Assembly (NCBI GenBank): GCA_022451065.1
Contig: JAKUOU010000037.1
Span: 1-33,876, forward strand
From: Pedosphaera sp.
Lineage (GTDB): Bacteria > Verrucomicrobiota > Verrucomicrobiia > Limisphaerales > UBA1096
Length of the DNA stretch: 33,876 bases
Reading direction: 5' to 3'
A program made the translations under genes and the position numbers. Below the pieces are notes generated by a model. It saw nothing but the letters and a program-made list of their open reading frames with translations, searched no databases and was not told the origin of the DNA. Below are positions 1-8,039 of the stretch, in pieces (position 1 is the stretch's first letter; every line of letters begins with the position of its first letter).

Positions 1-596
1 TCATCGCCAACCTTCGCAAGCTGCAGGCGCTCGGCATGCTGATCTCCGAGGCGACTATTCGCCGCGAGTCAGCCGGCCAGCGCACGCAGTCGCTCCGCGC
101 GGTGGTGGCCAACGTCTGTCTCGTCGCCGGCTCGGTCGGGATGATCCTATGTGTGCTACTACTCAGCTCCGCGCTGTTGCCGCAACTCGGCGTGATGCTG
201 GCGTTGGCAGTGGTACTGGTGGTGGTGGCCTGGCTGCAATGGCGGTTTCTCGTGCGCGTTTATGCCAGGGCACAGATCGCGCTCAAGGAGACGTTTGAGG
301 CCAACGAGCTTGACCAAGCGGATGCTGAAGTCGGTGAGCTGCCGGCCGGTTTACTGGAAGCCGCGCACCTCGACAGCGTGCGCCTGGCCAAGGGCAGCCC
401 AGCGATCGATCATCGAATTGGCGAACTGGAGTTTCGCACAAATAACGGCGTGAGCATTGTGGGCATTGAGCGCGACGGCGATCGCATCGTCAATCCTGGC
501 CCGGAAGAAACACTGCTCGAGGGCGACCTGCTGTTGCTGCTCGGCGAGGACACCCAACTCCCCAAGGCCAAGGCCGAGCTAACCCCTAATCTCTAG
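1..596 (+). CDS. C-terminal part of a CPA2-type cation:proton antiporter with RCK_C domain (5' truncated)
   Basis: The reading frame is open from the first codon of the window (position 3), so the gene starts upstream and only its last ~198 residues are present. What is visible is a basic cytoplasmic stretch, two hydrophobic segments (roughly VVANVCLVAGSVGMILCVLL and LGVMLALAVVLVVVAWL), an acidic linker, and a C-terminal beta-rich domain. That domain contains IGELEFRTNNGVSIVGIERD and ends EGDLLLLLGEDTQL, which is the RCK_C/TrkA_C pattern that binds regulatory ligands in K+ channels and KefB/CPA2 antiporters. The role inferred from the family is K+/H+ or Na+/H+ exchange at the inner membrane. 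The substrate ion cannot be told from this fragment. Its TAG stop overlaps the lysS stop on the other strand (shared CTAG). Confidence 0.75.
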   Translation, partial: IANLRKLQALGMLISEATIRRESAGQRTQSLRAVVANVCLVAGSVGMILCVLLLSSALLPQLGVMLALAVVLVVVAWLQWRFLVRVYARAQIALKETFEANELDQADAEVGELPAGLLEAAHLDSVRLAKGSPAIDHRIGELEFRTNNGVSIVGIERDGDRIVNPGPEETLLEGDLLLLLGEDTQLPKAKAELTPNL

Positions 597-2059
597 CCCT
601 CAGCGGTGGTCGTTTTCGGCTTGAGCTGCGGGAAGAGCAGAACGTCTCGGATGCTCTCCTGGCCAAGCAGCATCATGATCAGCCGGTCGATGCCGATACC
701 AATCCCGCCCGCCGACGGCATGCCGTGCTCGAGCGCGACAAGAAAGTCCTCGTCGAGCTTCTGCTGCTCCCCGCCCGCCTGATTTTGCAGTGCCTCGCGC
801 TGGGCCACAGGATCGTTTTGTTCGGTGTACGCCGGCGCGATTTCCTGGCCGTTGATGCAGCACTCGAACACCTCGATCGTCGAGGGATCGTCCGGCGAAA
901 GCTTGGCAAGAGGAATGAGTTCCTTCGGCAAATGCGTGACGAACGTCGGCTGAATTAGCGTCGGTTCGATGAGTTTTTCGAACAGCCCATTGGTCACCTC
1001 GAAATCCTCGTAATCGTCACCGATCTCCGCGCCCAGATCGGTGGCGTGTTTGCGACGTTCGTCCGGCGTGACGTCGAACCAATCATCGCCGCCTTTTTCG
1101 CGGATCAAATCCTTGTACTTCACGCGACGCCACGGGCTGGTGAGGTCGATCGTGCGGGTGACGTTGCCCTCGGCATCCTTGTGCTCGATGACCAGTGTGC
1201 CGACGACCTTTTCGGCTACACGGGTGATCATCGACTCGAGCAACTCCATCATCGTCTCATAGTCACCGAACGCCTGGTACGCCTCGAGCATCGTGAACTC
1301 CGGATTGTGCCTCGGCGAGATGCCCTCGTTGCGGTAGTTGCGGCCGATCTCGAACACGCGATCCATCCCGCCGACAAGCAGCCGCTTGAGGTACAGCTCG
1401 AGTGCGATGCGTAGATAAAACTCGCAGCCCAGCGCGTTGTGCCGGGTGACAAACGGCTGTGCCGCTGCGCCGCCGGGGATCGCCTGCATCGTTGGCGTCT
1501 CCACCTCGATGAAGCCTCGCTCGTGCATGAATTCGCGAATCTCGCGGATGATCGCGCTGCGCTTGTAAAAGACCTGCTTGACATCGTCGTTGGCGATAAG
1601 GTCGAGGTAGCGCTGGCGGTAGCGCGTCTCGATATTCGAGAGCCCGTGCCACTTGGCCGGGAGCGGCCGCAGCGCCTTACCAACCACGGTGAACTCCACC
1701 GCCTTGAGCGTGATCTCCTCCGTGCGCGTCGTGAACATCGTCCCCTTCACGCCAATGAAATCGCCGAGGTCGAGCTTCTTGAGCACCTCGAACGCCTCGT
1801 CGCCAAGGGCATTTTTCTGTGCATAGACCTGCATCCGGTCGGAGCCGTCGCGGATGTCCAGAAAGATGCTTTTTCCCATCGTGCGGAACGCCGTCATGCG
1901 CCCGGCCAAGGAGACCTCACGGCCCTCCTCGTACTTTTCCCGCGCCCCAGCGCACGTCTCGTCTGGGGTGAACTTGTTGGCAAACGGCTCGATACCCATC
2001 TCCCGCAACGCGGCCAGATTAGCCCGGCGCTGCTCGATCAATGAATTTTCTTCTTCCAT
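593..2059 (-). CDS. lysS: Lysyl-tRNA synthetase, class II
   Basis: 488 residues, the normal length for bacterial LysRS. It charges tRNA-Lys with lysine in the cytoplasm. Residues ~50-150 form the N-terminal OB-fold anticodon-binding domain and ~160-480 the class II catalytic core. Motif 1 lies around FMHERGFIEVETPTM (177-191), motif 2 is RNYRNEGISPRHNPEF (240-255), and motif 3 is GIGIGIDRLIMMLLG (452-466) followed by RDVLLFPQLKP. The ATG at 2059 is preceded by GGGAG about five bases upstream, one of the few clear ribosome binding sites here. The gene converges on the antiporter fragment with a 4-bp overlap of stop codons. No T-box or other leader was recognised upstream. Confidence 0.97.
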   Translation of the reverse strand: MEEENSLIEQRRANLAALREMGIEPFANKFTPDETCAGAREKYEEGREVSLAGRMTAFRTMGKSIFLDIRDGSDRMQVYAQKNALGDEAFEVLKKLDLGDFIGVKGTMFTTRTEEITLKAVEFTVVGKALRPLPAKWHGLSNIETRYRQRYLDLIANDDVKQVFYKRSAIIREIREFMHERGFIEVETPTMQAIPGGAAAQPFVTRHNALGCEFYLRIALELYLKRLLVGGMDRVFEIGRNYRNEGISPRHNPEFTMLEAYQAFGDYETMMELLESMITRVAEKVVGTLVIEHKDAEGNVTRTIDLTSPWRRVKYKDLIREKGGDDWFDVTPDERRKHATDLGAEIGDDYEDFEVTNGLFEKLIEPTLIQPTFVTHLPKELIPLAKLSPDDPSTIEVFECCINGQEIAPAYTEQNDPVAQREALQNQAGGEQQKLDEDFLVALEHGMPSAGGIGIGIDRLIMMLLGQESIRDVLLFPQLKPKTTTAEG

Positions 2060-2182
2060 GTAGCTCCCAAAAAGGGCGGACAGTTAATCACCCCGCCGCC
2101 CACTTGGCCAACGAAAGTTTTGCGCTTGGGCAGTCGGTTGACGCCGCCCGGCCTGCCGCTAAACTTGGCTGATCGACAACTC

Positions 2183-3055
2183 ATGAAAACATGTTATTCC
2201 ACCATTCTTCTGCTTGGCTTGGGCATCGTGCTGGGTGTCACCGGCTGCGCCACACCCCGGCTCGCCCAACAAAAACGAGTCATTTACGGTGAGCGCAATG
2301 ACCACGAACTGGCCTACGAATTCCTTCAGCCACGGAAAACCAACGGCCTCGGCGTTGTGGTGATGGTGAGCGGCAGTTGGCGGTCGAACCCAAGCGACTT
2401 CAAGCCGAGGATTGGCAAGGCGTTCCTGCGGCGCGGCTACTCGCTGTTCGCCGTGTCTCACCTCTCTCAACCCAAGGCAACCATCCCGGAAATTTACGAG
2501 GACGTTACCCGCGCGGTACAGCACATCCGCGAACACGCTGATGAATATGGCGTCGATCCGGACCAGCTTGGCGTTACCGGCGCCAGCGCCGGCGGGCACT
2601 TGAGCCTGATGGTCGCCACCCGAGGCAAGGAGACCACCGGCACGCCGGACGGACTCGTCCGGGCAGTGGCGATATTCTTCCCAGTCACCGACATGCTGAA
2701 CCTAGGTAACCCTTCCAAAAAAGAGAAGGATGGCGGGCCACCGAAGAAATTTCGGATGGTTTTTGGCATCGACCCGGACGATATTGATGCGTGGAATCGA
2801 GTCGGTCGCGAGTTGTCACCGATCCACCACATTGATGCGGACACGCCACCGGTGCTGATCATACACGGCGACGACGATGAGGTGGTGTCGATCAAGCAAT
2901 CAGAATGGTACATCGAGGCCTCCAAGAAGCGCGGGGCCAAGACGAAACTCATCCGCAGGCGGGGCAAAGGCCACGGCTGGGCAACCATCCTGTGGGACAT
3001 GCGAAAATTCGCAAAGTGGTTCGATGAACACCTCGAGCCATCCAACGCCAACTGA
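2183..3055 (+). CDS. Lipoprotein alpha/beta hydrolase (esterase/carboxylesterase family)
   Basis: The ATG at 2183 gives a 290-residue protein with a textbook lipoprotein signal: MKTC, a hydrophobic core, then LGVTGC with the lipid-modified cysteine at residue 22. An in-frame TTG at 2120 would bury this signal and is rejected. The body is an alpha/beta hydrolase. The nucleophile elbow GASAGG (GxSxG) is followed by a late acid in HGDDDEVV and a catalytic histidine in GKGHGW, so the Ser-Asp-His triad looks complete. Family knowledge suggests hydrolysis of esters, possibly acyl groups on plant or algal polysaccharides (BD-FAE-like), at the outer or inner membrane face. The substrate is unknown. 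The gene ends three bases before the sialidase-like gene that runs toward it. Confidence 0.85.
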   Translation: MKTCYSTILLLGLGIVLGVTGCATPRLAQQKRVIYGERNDHELAYEFLQPRKTNGLGVVVMVSGSWRSNPSDFKPRIGKAFLRRGYSLFAVSHLSQPKATIPEIYEDVTRAVQHIREHADEYGVDPDQLGVTGASAGGHLSLMVATRGKETTGTPDGLVRAVAIFFPVTDMLNLGNPSKKEKDGGPPKKFRMVFGIDPDDIDAWNRVGRELSPIHHIDADTPPVLIIHGDDDEVVSIKQSEWYIEASKKRGAKTKLIRRRGKGHGWATILWDMRKFAKWFDEHLEPSNAN

Positions 3056-3058
3056 CGC

Positions 3059-4258
3059 TCACTCGCCCCTTGTTAGCCACTCTAGATTGAAGTGGGCGTA
3101 CTTGATCGACTTGCCCTCACCGCCGGACTTTGGGTTCCTTGTGAAAATACTGTACGACACATGTAGCGTGCCGTCCCTGGCCTGGATGATCGATGGATAG
3201 TGGTACGAGCCCGTCCCGGGCTTAGAGCGCTCGAGGTACCGTTTCCAGCGGAAGGTTTTGCCTTCGTCCTCCGATAACGCCACGGCCAGGTTATGCCGAC
3301 CGCTCTCGGTGTCATTGTAAATGACAAGGAACCGCCCGTCACGCAGGTTCATCAACTCCAGCCCCGCACCGGGGTTCGGCAACAGCGGATGGTCATGCAC
3401 CTTCCCCCAGGTCTTGCCGAGGTCGGTTGACTCCGCCACATGCACGCGCTTGGGTGCCGGGCCGTTGTCGCGCATGTAGGCAACAAGTGTGCCGTTTTTC
3501 TTGCGTGCAAAACTGGGCTGAATGTTACCACCGCCCACCATCGGCTCACTCATCGTCCAGTTTTTGCCAAGATCATCGCTGTAAATGGCTGTAGCGAAAT
3601 CGAAACCGTCCGAGTAAAGCCCGACGATCATTCGTCCTTCCCTGGCGATGTAGGGATGAGCCCTCGTGAACCAACCCAGCCGGCGGGTTAGCTTGTCGGC
3701 AGCCTGTTCGTACTTGCTCCCAACCCACCTGGTTTCACGGTCGGTTAGTTCCCTGTCACCAAAATACTCGACCATCTTGCGACGAACGACTGCCTCGAAG
3801 CTGGTACCCGGTTTCATGTGCATCACTTTCTCCGTATGCCAAACCGGCGCTTGGCCGAGCCGCTGGTAGTCACTCGAGATTTTGTACTTCATCAGCGCCG
3901 ACTCCCAACGGTTGTCGAGAATCGTCGGCCACAGCAGCCAAAGCCTCTCATTCGCATCGATCATCATGGAGCAGTTTGTGTCAGGGAACCCAGGCGTGTC
4001 CGCCATTGAGAACGGCTTCGTCCAGAGGCCGGTACTCGGGTCGAGCTTGGCACCGAGAATCTCGACATCGTCCGCCGTCCGCTCCCCGGAGCCATGAAAC
4101 CAGCAGACCAGAAACTCGCCGGTGGGCGTCTCAACGATGCATGAGCCGTGATTGTGCCAATGTTCCAGTGGAAAAATCAGCTCGGCTTCGAGGAATGGCT
4201 TGGCCAAACCGGAAACAGCCGCGCCCAAAGCAATTAAGATTGTAACGACTCGGTTCAT
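3059..4258 (-). CDS. Secreted sialidase-like BNR-repeat protein
   Basis: Starting at the ATG at 4258 (rather than six codons upstream) the product is 399 residues with an N-terminal signal peptide (MNRVVTILIALGAAVSGLA). Several Asp-box turns of the S-x-D-x-G-x-x-W type are visible: SDDLGKNW, STDLGKTW and the variant SEDEGKTF. These are diagnostic of a six-bladed BNR/sialidase propeller (BNR_2-like, exo-alpha-sialidase superfamily). The sequence is in the usual 350-400 residue range for this group. The arginine triad of true sialidases cannot be assigned with confidence, so the enzyme may act on another glycan or only bind. The gene is divergent from lysC across a ~170-bp gap. It probably acts in the periplasm or outside the cell. 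Confidence 0.8.
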   Translation of the reverse strand: MNRVVTILIALGAAVSGLAKPFLEAELIFPLEHWHNHGSCIVETPTGEFLVCWFHGSGERTADDVEILGAKLDPSTGLWTKPFSMADTPGFPDTNCSMMIDANERLWLLWPTILDNRWESALMKYKISSDYQRLGQAPVWHTEKVMHMKPGTSFEAVVRRKMVEYFGDRELTDRETRWVGSKYEQAADKLTRRLGWFTRAHPYIAREGRMIVGLYSDGFDFATAIYSDDLGKNWTMSEPMVGGGNIQPSFARKKNGTLVAYMRDNGPAPKRVHVAESTDLGKTWGKVHDHPLLPNPGAGLELMNLRDGRFLVIYNDTESGRHNLAVALSEDEGKTFRWKRYLERSKPGTGSYHYPSIIQARDGTLHVSYSIFTRNPKSGGEGKSIKYAHFNLEWLTRGE

Positions 4259-4430
4259 GACAGTCAGAGCAGACAACTATACTTGGCACAGGCCGAGGGT
4301 CAAACGCCCCTGCGCTTGCAAGCGGAACTTGCAACGAGGCGTGGTTTGCTGTAGTTCACCCGACCGCGTTTTCGCGTGGCAGGCCACCGAGCCGGCCTCC
4401 TCGCTTCAGCCCCAGCCGGGGCAATTGCCA

Positions 4431-5648
4431 ATGGCATTGATCGTACAGAAATTCGGCGGATCGTCAGTAGCCGACATCGACCGCATCCGCAACGTCGCCA
4501 ACCGTGTGGCCGAGTACCGCCGCCGCGGCGATCAGGTCGTCGTGGTCGTCTCTGCGATGAAGGGGGTCACCGACAACCTCATCGAAATGGCCAAGTCGCT
4601 CATGCCAGTGCCCAGCGAACGCGAGATGGACATGTTGCTCTCCACCGGCGAACAGACCACCATCGCCCTACTGGCCATTGCGCTGCAGTCGATGGACATC
4701 CCGGCTGCTTCACTCACCGGCGCGCAGGCCGGCATCGTGACCGACGGCGTCCACTCGAAGGCAAAAATCCGCAACATCACGCCCAGAAAAATCCACGCCC
4801 TGCTCGACGCCGGCAACGTAACCATTGTCGCTGGTTTCCAAGGCGAGACCAGCGAGGGCCACATCACCACGCTGGGCCGTGGCGGCTCCGATCTCACGGC
4901 GATTGCGCTCGCGTCCGCGCTCAAGGCCGACCTCTGCCAGATTTACACGGACGTCGATGGCGTTTACACCAGCGACCCGCGCATCGTGCCCACTGCCAAG
5001 AAGCTCGAGGAGGTTTCGTACGACGAGATGCTCGAACTCGCCAGCCTCGGCGCGAAGGTGATGCAGTCGCGCTCGGTGGAGTTTGCCAAGAAGTTCGGTG
5101 TCATTTTCGAAGTTCGCTCCAGCCTCAACGACAACCCCGGAACCCTTGTGAAGGAAGAAACTCAAAGCATGGAAGGCGTCGTGATTCGCGGCGTGTCGCT
5201 AGACAAGAACCAGGCCAAGATCACGCTCGTCGGCGTGCCAGACGAGCCGGGCATGGCCGCCCGCGTGTTTCAGCAACTGGCCGACTCGACGATCAATGTG
5301 GACATGATTGTGCAGAACGTCAGTCACGGCAGCGACACACCGGCGACCGATCTGTCGTTCACCATCGACAAGCCGGACATGGCCAGGGCACAGACCGTCA
5401 TCGACGGTTTGCGTGACAACATCAATTTTGTCGACGTGCTCGCCGACGAAAATATCGGCAAGCTCTCCATCGTCGGCGTCGGCATGCGCAGCCATTCCGG
5501 CATCGCGGCCAAGGTATTCGAGGTGCTGGCCGGGGCCGGCGTCAATATCCAGATGATCTCCACCAGCGAGATCAAGATCTCCGTCGTCATCGGCATCGAA
5601 AAGGCGGAAGAGGCCACCCGCGCCGTCCACGATGCCTTCCTCGACTAG
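4431..5648 (+). CDS. lysC: Aspartate kinase, lysine-sensitive alpha/beta type
   Basis: 405 residues from the ATG at 4431. The protein opens with MALIVQKFGGSSV, the canonical aspartokinase N-terminus, so the longer open frame from 4152 is spurious. It phosphorylates L-aspartate, the first step toward lysine, threonine and methionine. The kinase domain covers ~1-240 with K7-FGGSS, TTLGRGGSDLTA (146-157) and YTDVDGVYTSDPR. Two ACT domains follow (from ~262 and ~343), where lysine and/or threonine would bind. An internal in-frame ATG at 5169 (residue 247) lies exactly where the separately translated beta subunit starts in Bacillus and Corynebacterium enzymes. The leader (4259-4430) shows no recognisable lysine riboswitch. 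Confidence 0.95.
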   Translation: MALIVQKFGGSSVADIDRIRNVANRVAEYRRRGDQVVVVVSAMKGVTDNLIEMAKSLMPVPSEREMDMLLSTGEQTTIALLAIALQSMDIPAASLTGAQAGIVTDGVHSKAKIRNITPRKIHALLDAGNVTIVAGFQGETSEGHITTLGRGGSDLTAIALASALKADLCQIYTDVDGVYTSDPRIVPTAKKLEEVSYDEMLELASLGAKVMQSRSVEFAKKFGVIFEVRSSLNDNPGTLVKEETQSMEGVVIRGVSLDKNQAKITLVGVPDEPGMAARVFQQLADSTINVDMIVQNVSHGSDTPATDLSFTIDKPDMARAQTVIDGLRDNINFVDVLADENIGKLSIVGVGMRSHSGIAAKVFEVLAGAGVNIQMISTSEIKISVVIGIEKAEEATRAVHDAFLD

Positions 5649-5722
5649 CGCGCTTGGCTGATGCCCCTCCCGCGATGTAACCTCTGCACAGGCGGCCGCG
5701 TATTTTAGGCCGGTATTTTCGG

Positions 5723-6331
5723 ATGAATAGCCAAAGACAGATAGCCCTCTACGCCGCACTGCTGGCGCTGGCTGGCGCTTGGCCAGTAGGCTTGACCGCA
5801 CCGGCCAAGGCGAAACTGGTGTTCACCGACATCAAGGGCAAAAACCACACGCCGTTTGCCTCCGCCAAGACCAAGGCGGTGGTGTTCGTTTTCCTGCTGC
5901 GCGACTGCCCGGTGTCGAATGTTTACTCGCCAGAGATCACACGAATCCATAGGGAGTACTCGAAGAAGGGCGTCGCGCTTTACCTCGTGCATCCCGACCG
6001 CGATACTGATACCAAGTCCGCGTTGGCTCATGCGAGTGAGTACAAACTCACCGCGCCGGTCGTGCTGGATCACGGACACAAACTCACCCGACGCGCCGAG
6101 GCGCAGGTCACGCCGGAGGCGGCGGTATTTGATGCCAAGGGGCGCCTGATATATCGCGGGCGCATCGACGATCTCTATGCCGACTTCGGCAAAAAACGCG
6201 CCAGGCCTACCCGGCACGACCTGCGCGACACACTCGACGCGCTGCTTGCCGGCAAGCGCCTGACCAAGCGCACCACCAAGGCGGTCGGCTGCTACATCGA
6301 TTTTTCCAATGACAAAAAAAAGAACGAGTAA
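5723..6331 (+). CDS. Exported redoxin (thioredoxin-fold) protein, single-cysteine type
   Basis: 202 residues with an N-terminal hydrophobic signal (to about residue 27), so it is probably periplasmic. The thioredoxin-like core contains FVFLLRDCPVSNVYSPEI. The active-site cysteine is C62, but the usual second cysteine of CxxC is replaced by serine (S65), as in peroxiredoxin-like redoxins rather than disulfide reductases. VVLDHGHKL and the TPEAAVFDAKGRLIYRGRIDD segment (cis-Pro loop and last strands) support the fold. The stop lies 23 bp inside the next gene, a haem/copper-monooxygenase-like protein, so the two are probably co-translated and functionally linked. In PVC bacteria similar redoxin domains are found next to or fused with that partner. 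The redox substrate is not known. Confidence 0.8.
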   Translation: MNSQRQIALYAALLALAGAWPVGLTAPAKAKLVFTDIKGKNHTPFASAKTKAVVFVFLLRDCPVSNVYSPEITRIHREYSKKGVALYLVHPDRDTDTKSALAHASEYKLTAPVVLDHGHKLTRRAEAQVTPEAAVFDAKGRLIYRGRIDDLYADFGKKRARPTRHDLRDTLDALLAGKRLTKRTTKAVGCYIDFSNDKKKNE

Positions 6332-7985
6332 ACTCATCCTCACCGGACTGGTACTGGCCGGTTTTGCCGCGCTGCAAACCAGCACAACCGCTGCCGCCAA
6401 AGCCAAGCCGACGTTCACCGAGGATGTCGCACCAATCATTTATAACAACTGCACTGAGTGCCATCGCGACGGCCAGGCGGCGCCGTTCATGCTCAAAAAC
6501 TACAACGACGTGAAGAAACGTGCCCGCCTGATCACCAAGGTCACGCAGGATCGATACATGCCGCCGTGGCACCCAGTCGAGGGCCACGGTAAATTCGTCG
6601 ATGAACGCCGCCTGACCGACGACGAGCTGGCCACGCTAAAGAACTGGCACGACAGCGGCATGGCTGAAGGGCCGGCCGACAAGCTCCCCGAGCCGCCCAA
6701 GTTCGCCAGCGACTGGCTGCTCGGCGAGCCGGATCTCATCGTAAAAATGCCCAAGGCCTACACCATGCGCGCCGACGGCTCCGACATTTACCGCAGCTTT
6801 TGTATCCCGATGGATCTGAAAGAGGACAAGTGGGTCGCCGGCTTCGAGGTGCGCCCCTCGGCCCGCGCTGTGCTGCACCACGTCATCATCCGCATTGACC
6901 AAAGCGGCGAGGCCCGCAAGGCCGACGGCGCAAACGGGACGCCCGGCTTCAGCGGCATGCGCGGCATCGGCCGCAGCTCGCGCGGCTCTCGTCGCGGCAG
7001 CAGCAACGACGTTTTCTCAGGCAGCCTTGGTGGCTTGGGTGGCTGGGCCGTCGGTGGCACGCCGCGTATTCTCCCATTGGGCTTGGCTCGCAAACTCCCC
7101 GCCGGAGCCGACCTCGTGCTCAACTCTCACTTTCATCCCTCCGGCAAGGAAGAAGAGGAACAAACCACCATCGGTCTGTACTTTACCGATAAAAAACCGG
7201 ATCGCACCCTCATCGGATTTCAGGTACCGCCCGTGTTCGGCAGCATCTCTGGCCTCGACATCCCGGCCGGCGAGAGCAACTACGAACTCAAGAGTAAATT
7301 CACCACGCCGGTGGACATTGACCTCGTCGGCGTCGGCGCGCACATGCACTACATCGGCCACACTGCCAAGGCCCACGCCACGCTGCCGGACGGCACCGTC
7401 AAGTCACTATTCTACATCGACGACTGGGACTTCAACTGGCAGGGCCGCTACACCTACGATGTACCGATCCGCCTGCCGGCCGGCACCACGGTCGAGGGCA
7501 CTGTCTCCTTCGACAACTCGGCCGCCAATCCGCACAACCAATTCAACCCGCCTCGCCGCATCCGATGGGGTCTCGAGTCCACGGACGAGATGGGCAGCGT
7601 CATCTTCAGCGCCGTGCCCGCGAGCGAGATGGATCTCGACGAATTCAACGCCGCCGTCCGCAACCACGCAGTCGACGAGGCCCGCCTGATGGCCGAGCGC
7701 CGCTTCGGCAGTCGTGGAGGAAGTGGTCGTGGCAACCGTGGAGGCATTGCCGATCGACTAGAGCAATTCCGCAGCAGCCGCCCCGGGGGCAACAACAGCA
7801 GCCGCCTGGGCGGCGACTGGCGCGGCCGCTTGGGCGAGCGCCTTAGGGAATTAGACAAAAACGACAACGGCGAAATCGAACCCGACGAAATCGACGAAAG
7901 CTCTCGCCGCTACATCCGGTTCATCGACACCAACAAAGACGGCCGAGTCAGCAAAGAAGAGCTAAGCCAAATTGGCAACCGCTAA
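6309..7985 (+). CDS. Cytochrome c / copper type II monooxygenase-like protein with C-terminal EF-hands
   Basis: 558 residues with a signal peptide (cleavage near TTAAA). Module 1 (~33-120) is a cytochrome c-like domain with the haem-binding motif C48-TE-CH52. Module 2 (~130-440) resembles peptidylglycine alpha-hydroxylating monooxygenase-type copper proteins: H190-H191 (LHHVII), H274-x-H276 (NSHFHPSG), H345-x-H347 (GAHMHYIG), and M428 in STDEMGS as a candidate CuM ligand. Module 3 holds two EF-hand loops, DKNDNGEIEPDE (516-527) and DTNKDGRVSKEE (540-551). A Gly/Ser/Arg-rich insertion (~205-245) interrupts module 2 and a similar linker precedes the EF-hands. The gene overlaps the redoxin by 23 bp and ends at a strong terminator. 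The inferred role is a periplasmic oxidoreductase. The substrate is unknown. Confidence 0.8.
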   Translation: MTKKRTSKLILTGLVLAGFAALQTSTTAAAKAKPTFTEDVAPIIYNNCTECHRDGQAAPFMLKNYNDVKKRARLITKVTQDRYMPPWHPVEGHGKFVDERRLTDDELATLKNWHDSGMAEGPADKLPEPPKFASDWLLGEPDLIVKMPKAYTMRADGSDIYRSFCIPMDLKEDKWVAGFEVRPSARAVLHHVIIRIDQSGEARKADGANGTPGFSGMRGIGRSSRGSRRGSSNDVFSGSLGGLGGWAVGGTPRILPLGLARKLPAGADLVLNSHFHPSGKEEEEQTTIGLYFTDKKPDRTLIGFQVPPVFGSISGLDIPAGESNYELKSKFTTPVDIDLVGVGAHMHYIGHTAKAHATLPDGTVKSLFYIDDWDFNWQGRYTYDVPIRLPAGTTVEGTVSFDNSAANPHNQFNPPRRIRWGLESTDEMGSVIFSAVPASEMDLDEFNAAVRNHAVDEARLMAERRFGSRGGSGRGNRGGIADRLEQFRSSRPGGNNSSRLGGDWRGRLGERLRELDKNDNGEIEPDEIDESSRRYIRFIDTNKDGRVSKEELSQIGNR

Positions 7986-8010
7986 ACGTCGTATTCCATT
8001 TTTAAACCTC

Positions 8011-8039
8011 AAAGCCGCCGAACCTCTCGGCGGCTTTTT
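8011..8039. terminator. Bidirectional intrinsic terminator
   Basis: A perfect 11-bp stem (AAAGCCGCCGA paired with TCGGCGGCTTT) closes a five-base loop and runs into TTTTT on the plus strand. On the minus strand the AAA of the left arm gives a matching short U-tract. It lies between the converging copper-monooxygenase gene and bioF-like gene. The minus-strand stop codon (8038-8040) sits in its T-run, so it can serve both. Confidence 0.85.

Noticed and set aside
4152-4430. Upstream extension of the lysC reading frame by 93 codons
   Set aside because: The conserved aspartokinase N-terminus begins at 4431. The extension overlaps the start of the divergent sialidase-like gene and has no family similarity.
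4259-4430. Lysine riboswitch or attenuator in the lysC leader
   Set aside because: There are short palindromes (for example CGCTTGCAAGCG at 4313-4324), but the conserved L-box core was not recognisable and no terminator precedes the start.
4376-5416. Long alternative-frame ORF inside lysC (346 codons) and similar long shadow frames in other genes
   Set aside because: Rich in Arg/His/Pro/Gly with no domain pattern, as expected from shifted reading of a G+C-rich gene. The lysC frame is clearly the coding one.
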